Shown one piece after another: positions 1 through 4,283 of a stretch of DNA of 6,294 nt. The position numbers and the translations under genes are program-made. Below the pieces are notes generated by a model. The model was not told the origin of the DNA. It did not search any database and was given only the letters and a program-made list of their open reading frames with translations. The stretch is from Chloroflexota bacterium (GTDB lineage Bacteria > Chloroflexota > Anaerolineae > Anaerolineales > Villigracilaceae): the NCBI GenBank assembly GCA_026389975.1, contig JAPLGV010000407.1, positions 1 to 6,294 on the forward strand. The letters run 5' to 3'. Position 1 is the first letter of the stretch. Each line of letters opens with the position of its first letter.

Positions 1-1
1 A

Positions 2-69
2 ACGGATTCTGTGAAATTTTCTGTTATCTTTGAAATTGGTTTCAAAATAGTTACCCTTCTGGTTGCCTG
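2..69 (+). other. Probable out-of-frame 5' segment of the MFS gene
   Basis: The frame beginning at position 2 is open from the window edge and ends in the hydrophobic run IVTLLVA (47-67), which looks like the first half of a membrane helix. It stops matching just where the downstream frame begins LFMFIVAVNQLLW (67 onward). One missing base around 65-68 (for example GCC-CTG reduced to GCCTG) would join them into one continuous first helix. I see no start codon with a ribosome site in this frame (a GTG at 11 has none), so the true start would be outside the window. The competing reading is that this AT-rich stretch (about 30% GC over 1-60) is simply the upstream regulatory region. Confidence 0.45.
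29..46. promoter_or_regulatory. Operator-like inverted repeat upstream of the MFS frame
   Basis: TTTGAAA (29-35) and TTTCAAA (40-46) form a perfect 7-bp inverted repeat with a 4-nt spacer in the AT-rich 5' end. The symmetric shape fits a dimeric repressor site about 30 bp before the ATG at 73. No convincing -35/-10 pair accompanies it, and if the upstream frame is coding the symmetry may be accidental. Confidence 0.25.
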
Positions 70-72
70 TTC

Positions 73-1254
73 ATGTTCATCGTGGCGGTCAACCAACTGC
101 TCTGGATCACTTTCGCCTCGATCACCAGCGACGCGGTCCAGTTCTATGGCGTCTCAGACCTCAGCATCGGGCTTTTGTCCATGATCTTCATGATCGTCTA
201 CATCGTCATCTCGATCCCGGCTTCGTGGGTGATCGATACCTACGGCCTGCGGGTGGCGGTGGGGATCGGCGCGGCTCTGACCGGTATCTTCGGCCTGATG
301 CGCGGCCTGACCGCCTCCAGCTATACGCTGGTGCTGGTTGCCCAGATCGGGATTGCCGTCGGGCAGCCGTTTATCCTGAACGCGGTGACCACGGTGGCGG
401 CACGCTGGTTCCCGGTCCGCGAGCGAGCCACCGCCTCGGGGCTTGGGTCGCTGGCGATGTACCTCGGCATCTTCCTGGGTCTGGGGTTGACCCCATTCCT
501 GACGATCCATTTCCAAATCGGCGGCATGCTGGTCGCTTATGGGATCGTGTCTGTGGTGGCCGCGCTGGCCTTTTTTGTCTTTGCCAAAGAGCGACCGGCG
601 ACGCCGCCCTGCCCTGCGGGAATGGAAGTGCGCTCGCTGGTCTTCGACGGCTTCAAACAGATGTTTCGCCAGAGGAACTTCCTCCTGCTTCTGGTCATCT
701 TCTTCGTCGGGCTGGGGGCTTTCAATGCCGTTACCACCTGGATCGAGAATATCGTCGCGCCGCGCGGTTTCTCCAGCACCCAGGCCGGGACCGTCGGCGG
801 GCTGATGATTGTCGGCGGCATTGTCGGCGCCCTGGTCGTCCCGTCCCTCTCTGACCGTACCCGCAGGCGAGTGCCGTTTATCATCCTGGCGCTGGCCGGG
901 GCGACGGTGGGGCTGGTCGGCATCGCTTACGCGACGAGCTATTGGCTGCTGCTCACGGCCTCCTTCACGCTGGGCTTCTTCCTGCTCAGCTCGGGGCCGA
1001 TCGGATTCCAATATGGGGCTGAGATCACCTACCCGACGCCGGAGGGTACCTCAAACGGACTGCTGCTCCTGATGGGGCAAATTTCCGGGATCGTCTTCAT
1101 CTTCGCCATGGATGCCTTCAAATCCCCGCAAACAGGTTCAATGACATCTTCCCTGGTTGTGCTCATCGTACTGATGGCACTGAGCATCATCCTGGGCGCA
1201 CTTCTCCGGGAACCAAAAATGTTCCTCACGGAAAGCGCCAAGGCGCATGAGTAA
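73..1254 (+). CDS. MFS transporter, FLVCR-like (5' end probably disrupted)
   Basis: A polytopic inner-membrane carrier of the major facilitator superfamily, 393 aa from ATG 73, with about 11-12 hydrophobic helices in two halves. Marks of the family are the loop WVIDTYGLR (residues 53-60, motif-A-like, between helices 2 and 3), RWFPVRERATASGLG (111-125), its second-half counterpart SLSDRTRRR (258-266), and the late signature EITYPTPEGTSNGLLLLMGQ (317-336), which recalls the FLVCR-like branch. Substrate cannot be told; eukaryotic FLVCRs move heme, choline or ethanolamine, which need not hold here. The start is doubtful: no ribosome site precedes ATG 73, and the protein begins inside the first helix, whose front half seems to sit upstream in another frame. 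It runs convergent to the peptidase gene and ends just before a strong hairpin. The MFS assignment is secure; the subfamily is less so. Confidence 0.88.
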   Translation: MFIVAVNQLLWITFASITSDAVQFYGVSDLSIGLLSMIFMIVYIVISIPASWVIDTYGLRVAVGIGAALTGIFGLMRGLTASSYTLVLVAQIGIAVGQPFILNAVTTVAARWFPVRERATASGLGSLAMYLGIFLGLGLTPFLTIHFQIGGMLVAYGIVSVVAALAFFVFAKERPATPPCPAGMEVRSLVFDGFKQMFRQRNFLLLLVIFFVGLGAFNAVTTWIENIVAPRGFSSTQAGTVGGLMIVGGIVGALVVPSLSDRTRRRVPFIILALAGATVGLVGIAYATSYWLLLTASFTLGFFLLSSGPIGFQYGAEITYPTPEGTSNGLLLLMGQISGIVFIFAMDAFKSPQTGSMTSSLVVLIVLMALSIILGALLREPKMFLTESAKAHE

Positions 1255-1299
1255 GCTTAGCGCCTGACGGGGTGTTTATAAAGTCCATTAACAAACATG

Positions 1300-1330
1300 A
1301 CTCACCCCGAAGGTTAGATTCGGGGTGAGT
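1300..1330 (+). terminator. Hairpin terminator between convergent genes
   Basis: ACTCACCCCGAA (1300-1311) and TTCGGGGTGAGT (1319-1330) pair perfectly over 12 bp around a 7-nt loop, 45 nt after the MFS stop codon. The downstream side is ATTTGTAT, a weak U tract. On the other strand the stem is followed by CATGTTTGTT, so it could also stop transcripts arriving from the convergent peptidase gene. The lack of a clean U run lowers certainty that it acts alone. Confidence 0.6.
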
Positions 1331-1361
1331 ATTTGTATCAACGGCTTGATTTTTCAGACCC

Positions 1362-1389
1362 TTCCCCCCTGCCCTAAAGGGACGGGGAA
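1362..1389. repeat. Imperfect C/G-rich hairpin
   Basis: TTCCCC at the left and GGGGAA at the right flank an inner CCCT-AA-AGGG stem, with mismatches between the two stems. It lies in the convergent intergenic region and has no T tract after it on the + strand; on the - strand a run of A/T comes only about 10 nt later. It may be a decayed repeat or an auxiliary terminator. Confidence 0.3.
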
Positions 1390-1418
1390 TGATGAGAGTG
1401 GAGGGTGGGTGCTAGTTC

Positions 1419-1441
1419 AGGTCACGTCTGAGACGTGACCT
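1419..1441. repeat. Perfect palindrome at the 3' end of the peptidase gene
   Basis: AGGTCACGTCT (1419-1429), a single central G, then AGACGTGACCT (1431-1441): an 11-bp perfect inverted repeat, 8 nt past the stop codon of the oligopeptidase gene. It is followed by CTACAATTCG, whose first eight bases also follow the palindrome at 3356-3371. No U run follows on either strand, so a repetitive extragenic palindrome fits better than a classic terminator. Confidence 0.6.
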
Positions 1442-1449
1442 ACAATTCG

Positions 1450-3249
1450 CTACAGTTCGCAGTATCTCTCGACGCGCCTGGCAATCACGCCCAGGCTGTC
1501 TTCCCAGAACTTGCGGGAGCGGATGTCAATCCCGAAGCGGGCGGCCAGGTCGGCGGCGGAGGCTTCGCCGGTGGAGGCCAGCAGCTTTTTGTAATCAGGC
1601 ACAAAGTCTGCGCCGCGCTGCTGGTAGATGGCGTACAACCCCGCACCAAATAGCAGGCCGAAAGCGTAGGGGAAGTTGTAGAACGAGAGTCCGGCGTAAT
1701 AATAGTGCGGCTTCCAGGTCCACATGTACTTGTGCAGGTATTTCTCGTCCAGGCCGTCGCCGTAGACGGTTTTCTGGGCTTGTTCCATGATGCCACACAG
1801 GTCCCCGGCGGAAAGCTCGGATTTTTCGCGGCGCTCGAAGACTTCCTTCTCGAACAGGTAGCGCGAGTAGATATCCACGATCACCTGGGTATCGCCGATC
1901 AACTGCGTTTCGATGATGGCAAGCTGTTCCTGCAGGTCGGTGGTCTGCGACAGGACGGCTTCCATGACAATGGTTTCGTTCATGATGGAGGCGGTCTCGG
2001 CCAGGGTCATGGGAGTGTCCTGCTGGATCTCGGTCTTGCCGGCCTGGTAGGCGCACTCGTTATGGAAAGCGTGGCCAAGTTCGTGGGCAATGGTGCTGAC
2101 CTGGTCGAGCGTGCCGTCGAAGTTGCACAGCACGCGGCTCTCCTTGACCGCGGGCACGCCCATGCAGAACGCGCCGCCGCGCTTGCCTTCACGCTGTTCG
2201 GCGTCAATCCAGCGCTGGTCGAAGGCACGTTTGGCGAAGGCGGCCAATTCGGGGGAAAACTTGCCAAAGTTGGTGATGATGAAATCGCGCGCTTCGTCAA
2301 AGCTATATTTCTTCTCGGTTTTGCCAACCGGGGCGAAAATGTCCCACCAGGCCAGTTTTTCTTTGCCAAACCGTTTGGCCTTGGCCTTGAAATATTTGCG
2401 GAAAGTTGGGAAGGAGGCTTCCATCGCGCCGAGCATGGCTTCCAGAGTTGGGCGGTCAATGCGGGCCATGTCAATGGCGGGGTGCAGCGCGTCGGTCCGG
2501 CCGCGATGAAGATTGAGCGCGTTGGCTGTCCCTTTGACGCCGTTCAGGCAGGCCGCCAGCGGCTCTTCGACCGTTTTCCAGGCTGCCATTTCTGCCTCGT
2601 ACGCCCGGCGGCGCACGGACTCGTCTGGGTGCGAATGCAGGTTGATGAGGGCGGGCATGGGCAGTTTCTGGGTTTTGCCGTCCAGTTCAAAGTCCACGGT
2701 CAATTGCGAGGTGATGGTCCCCTGCAGTTTGCCCCAGGCGCTGGCCCCGCTCAAGGACAGTTCGGCTGCCAGGGCTTCCTCCGGCCCGGACATCATGTAC
2801 TTGCTTTGCCCGGCGGTATCGCGCAGCGAGAAAGCGTGAGCCTTGGCGATGGGGTTGGCCTGGATGACTTTCTCCAGCACCGGGGCGATCAACCCCACCC
2901 AGGCCTGGAACTGGTTGCCGAGATTCTGCATCCGCACGCCAACCATCTGGAATTCGGACATTTTCTTCATGGCCAGGGTATTATGCGAGTCGGTGGCGAC
3001 GAACGATTGGATGTAGGCGCGCACGGTGCCCGAGGATTCATACAGGATATTGAAGCGGTCAATGGCTTCGCCGACAACACCGGACAATTTTTTTACCGGA
3101 GTTTTGGCGTCCATCCTGGCGACTTTTTCAGCAAACAGTTTTTCCAGCCCGTCAATCTGGCCTTTGACAGTGGCAACGGCGGCTTCAAATTCTTTGGATT
3201 CGAGTGATGGGTAGACGTTAGACAGGTCCCAGCGGGGAGGGGTGGACAT
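1450..3249 (-). CDS. pepF: Oligoendopeptidase F-type zinc metallopeptidase (M3B)
   Basis: A cytoplasmic zinc endopeptidase that cleaves short peptides, 599 aa, the usual length of the PepF/M3 family. The zinc site is HELGH at residues 389-393 (H389, H393 ligands, E390 catalytic) within AHELGHAFHNE. The third ligand is E418 in LAETASIMNE, exactly 25 residues after the second His, as in thimet-type peptidases. The C-terminal HKYMWTWKPHYYYAGLSFYN block with H515 and Tyr 516-518 matches the family's substrate-binding His/Tyr region. The N-terminus has the typical WDLSNVYPSLESKEF opening and no signal peptide. The start ATG is supported by AGGAG six nt upstream (3256-3260 on the given strand). It stands alone, convergent with the MFS gene and divergent from the membrane operon. 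Likely role: peptide turnover or use of imported peptides. All key residues are present, so it should be active. Confidence 0.95.
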   Translation of the reverse strand: MSTPPRWDLSNVYPSLESKEFEAAVATVKGQIDGLEKLFAEKVARMDAKTPVKKLSGVVGEAIDRFNILYESSGTVRAYIQSFVATDSHNTLAMKKMSEFQMVGVRMQNLGNQFQAWVGLIAPVLEKVIQANPIAKAHAFSLRDTAGQSKYMMSGPEEALAAELSLSGASAWGKLQGTITSQLTVDFELDGKTQKLPMPALINLHSHPDESVRRRAYEAEMAAWKTVEEPLAACLNGVKGTANALNLHRGRTDALHPAIDMARIDRPTLEAMLGAMEASFPTFRKYFKAKAKRFGKEKLAWWDIFAPVGKTEKKYSFDEARDFIITNFGKFSPELAAFAKRAFDQRWIDAEQREGKRGGAFCMGVPAVKESRVLCNFDGTLDQVSTIAHELGHAFHNECAYQAGKTEIQQDTPMTLAETASIMNETIVMEAVLSQTTDLQEQLAIIETQLIGDTQVIVDIYSRYLFEKEVFERREKSELSAGDLCGIMEQAQKTVYGDGLDEKYLHKYMWTWKPHYYYAGLSFYNFPYAFGLLFGAGLYAIYQQRGADFVPDYKKLLASTGEASAADLAARFGIDIRSRKFWEDSLGVIARRVERYCEL

Positions 3250-3283
3250 GGTTTACTCCTTGAATTAGATAAGTATCAGTACA

Positions 3284-3386
3284 TCACGAAAAGATTCGAG
3301 GTGGCGATTTTCCTGGCACCGCCCGCCAGGGCAGGTGCAGTCGCTGCTTTTGCGGAACGACTAAAGTCGTTACTACAATTTCGTGA
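3284..3386. repeat. 103-bp block bounded by 8-bp inverted repeats
   Basis: TCACGAAA (3284-3291) is matched by TTTCGTGA (3379-3386). Between them lie two overlapping, mutually exclusive small stems (CCTGGC 3312-3317 with GCCAGG 3325-3330, and GCACC 3316-3320 with GGTGC 3334-3338) and the perfect palindrome at 3356-3371. The shape is that of a miniature non-autonomous element or compound repeat. No target-site duplication is visible and 8-bp arms can arise by chance. Confidence 0.35.
3356..3371. repeat. Short perfect palindrome, REP-like
   Basis: AACGACT (3356-3362), AA, AGTCGTT (3365-3371), followed by ACTACAATT. The layout (perfect palindrome, then CTACAATT within a few bases) parallels the palindrome at 1419-1441, although the stem sequences differ. 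It lies in what would be the peptidase gene's 5' leader if transcription starts at the candidate promoter at 3394-3402. Confidence 0.5.
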
Positions 3387-3393
3387 ATTCCTG

Positions 3394-3402
3394 AGTATAC
3401 CA
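3394..3402 (-). promoter_or_regulatory. Candidate extended -10 promoter for the peptidase gene
   Basis: Read on the - strand the sequence is TGGTATACT, which fits the extended -10 pattern TGnTATAAT with one change in the hexamer. No good -35 box is found 17 bp upstream, which extended -10 promoters can tolerate. Transcription would leave a leader of about 135 nt containing the inverted-repeat block. A shorter leader from an unseen promoter nearer the gene is also possible. Confidence 0.3.
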
Positions 3403-3462
3403 AATCAAAACGTCAGTGTGCCGCCTGCGCTCTTTGGAAATTAGTGTGGGAGGCGGAAAATC

Positions 3463-3499
3463 GGGGGTGTTGGGCGGGCTTCGCCCGCCCAACACCCCC
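3463..3499. repeat. Perfect 17-bp stem hairpin
   Basis: GGGGGTGTTGGGCGGGC (3463-3479) and its exact complement (3483-3499) enclose a TTC loop. It sits between the two divergent candidate promoters. On the + strand a TTTTT run begins 11 nt later; on the - strand GATTTTCC follows at once. It could block read-through between the divergent units or be a repetitive extragenic palindrome. No gene inside the window ends into it. Confidence 0.65.
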
Positions 3500-3538
3500 A
3501 TAACTATCCTTTTTCCCTGAGATTCCCAAAGACCCCGC

Positions 3539-3567
3539 TTGCTTCTCAACCAGAAAAACGATACAAT
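3539..3567 (+). promoter_or_regulatory. Sigma-70-type promoter of the membrane operon
   Basis: TTGCTT (3539-3544), exactly 17 bp, then TACAAT (3562-3567): three of six and five of six matches to the -35 and -10 consensus. The expected start point, about 7-8 nt after the -10 box, falls at 3574-3576, on or next to the ATG at 3576. That ATG has no Shine-Dalgarno sequence, so the transcript may be leaderless. Confidence 0.5.
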
Positions 3568-3575
3568 CAATCCAG

Positions 3576-3794
3576 ATGAACGCTGAAACGCTGCTGCTGT
3601 TGCTGGCTGGCTTTCTGGTTGCCATGTATGTTCTGGCGATGCTGTACTTGCGCCGCCAGCCGCTGACCTTCAGCCAGTACACGTTATGGGGGCTGTTCGC
3701 GCTGCTCGTCCCTGCGCTGGGACCCTTTCTGGTCATCCTGCTTCAGCCCGGAAAATCCGCCCAAAGGAAAACCAATCCGGTTTATCGGAGGTGA
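3576..3794 (+). CDS. Small two-helix membrane protein, PLDc_N-like
   Basis: A 72-aa protein with two hydrophobic helices (about residues 4-26 and 36-57) and a basic tail (KSAQRKTNPVYRR). The second helix, WGLFALLVPALGPFLVILL, resembles the short membrane domain found at the N-terminus of phospholipase-D-type proteins and in stand-alone small proteins (PLDc_N-like); this is a resemblance by eye only. It opens a three-gene operon; its stop codon is 3 nt before the next start, and its last codons carry the next gene's ribosome site. Its own ATG has no ribosome site but follows a -10 box by 8 nt, so leaderless translation is plausible. Function unknown; it may assist the large membrane protein downstream. 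Confidence 0.75.
   Translation: MNAETLLLLLAGFLVAMYVLAMLYLRRQPLTFSQYTLWGLFALLVPALGPFLVILLQPGKSAQRKTNPVYRR
3787..3794 (+). promoter_or_regulatory. Ribosome site overlapping the previous stop codon
   Basis: GGAGGTGA lies 3 nt before the ATG at 3798, with GGAGG itself 6 nt away. The final TGA of this motif is the stop codon of the 72-aa gene, which ties translation of the two genes together. Confidence 0.8.
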
Positions 3795-3797
3795 AGT

Positions 3798-4283
3798 ATG
3801 AAACAAGACCGCTTTCTGCTGGGGATTCTGATCTTTATTGGTTTGCTGGTCATCGCTGCGCTGGCGCTGTTCTTCATCCGCCAGGATACGCAAGTTTACG
3901 GCGCGGACGACACGCCGGAAGGCATAATCCGCAATTACGCCCTGGCCCTGCAAAAACAGGACTTTCAGCGCGCCTATAACTACCTGGCCGACAAAGACAA
4001 CAAGCCAACTTACGATGCCTTTCGCCACGCTTTCCTGACAAACCAATTGGACGTTTCCAGCAACGCCCTGCAGGTCGGGAGCATCCAGTACTTAAACAGC
4101 GGCGAGGCGACAGTCAGCGTGAGCGTGCTCTACGCTGGCGGCGGGCCTTTCACGCAAAGCTGGAGTTCGACCGATACAGCCACTCTCGTCCAGCAGGGTG
4201 GAGCCTGGAAACTCAGTTACATGCCCTACCCTTGGGAGGAGGTCATATGCGCACCATTCGCCGTCTCTACTTTTATGCGGTAG
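3798..4283 (+). CDS. Membrane-anchored protein with NTF2-like domain
   Basis: A 161-aa protein with a single N-terminal membrane anchor (about residues 7-27, after MKQDRF) and an outside domain (about 38-146). The domain begins DTPEGIIRNYALALQKQDF and runs helix, helix, then strands to WKLSYMPYPW. This layout (short helices around AY.YLADKD, then VSVSVLY and a closing Gly-x-Trp-Lys strand) resembles the DUF4878/NTF2-like fold seen in many anchored bacterial proteins; such domains often bind small ligands or serve as accessory modules. The anchor orientation puts the domain outside the cytoplasm. The last 12 residues are encoded within the overlap with the next gene, and the tail EEVICAPFAVSTFMR, whose first codons form the next gene's ribosome site, does not look like part of the fold. 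Second gene of the operon. Function unknown. Confidence 0.8.
   Translation: MKQDRFLLGILIFIGLLVIAALALFFIRQDTQVYGADDTPEGIIRNYALALQKQDFQRAYNYLADKDNKPTYDAFRHAFLTNQLDVSSNALQVGSIQYLNSGEATVSVSVLYAGGGPFTQSWSSTDTATLVQQGGAWKLSYMPYPWEEVICAPFAVSTFMR
4234..4243 (+). promoter_or_regulatory. Strong Shine-Dalgarno fixing the start at 4247
   Basis: GGGAGGAGGT lies inside the end of the 161-aa gene, with GGAGG 7 nt from the ATG at 4247. It is the strongest such site in the window and decides the start of the large membrane-protein gene, which overlaps the upstream gene by 37 nt. Confidence 0.85.

Larger units (their letters stand above)
3250..3575. other. Divergent intergenic region rich in palindromes
   Basis: This 326-bp gap separates the peptidase gene (-) from the membrane operon (+). 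No credible protein-coding frame is seen. From left to right it holds the peptidase ribosome site, a 103-bp block with 8-bp inverted ends, a possible extended -10 promoter facing left, a 17-bp-stem hairpin, and a promoter facing right directly against the operon start. Confidence 0.7.

Noticed and set aside
62..75. Programmed ribosomal frameshift in the transporter gene
   Set aside because: No slippery heptamer, stimulatory stem or internal Shine-Dalgarno is visible at the junction; a mutation or sequence error explains the change of frame more simply.
63..1011. Long alternate frames on both strands over the transporter gene (63-854 + and 154-1011 -)
   Set aside because: Their translations are Arg/Pro/Gly-rich and low in pattern, typical of shadow frames; the transporter motifs lie only in the frame ending at 1254.
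1705..3207. A 500-codon open frame antisense to the peptidase gene
   Set aside because: It lies wholly within the peptidase gene on the other strand and its translation shows no family motif. Long antisense open frames are common opposite GC-rich genes, and the peptidase reading is certain from its zinc site.
3301..3420. Riboswitch or small RNA in the peptidase leader
   Set aside because: The palindromes are short, simple and repeat-like; no known aptamer layout or terminator near the start codon could be recognised.
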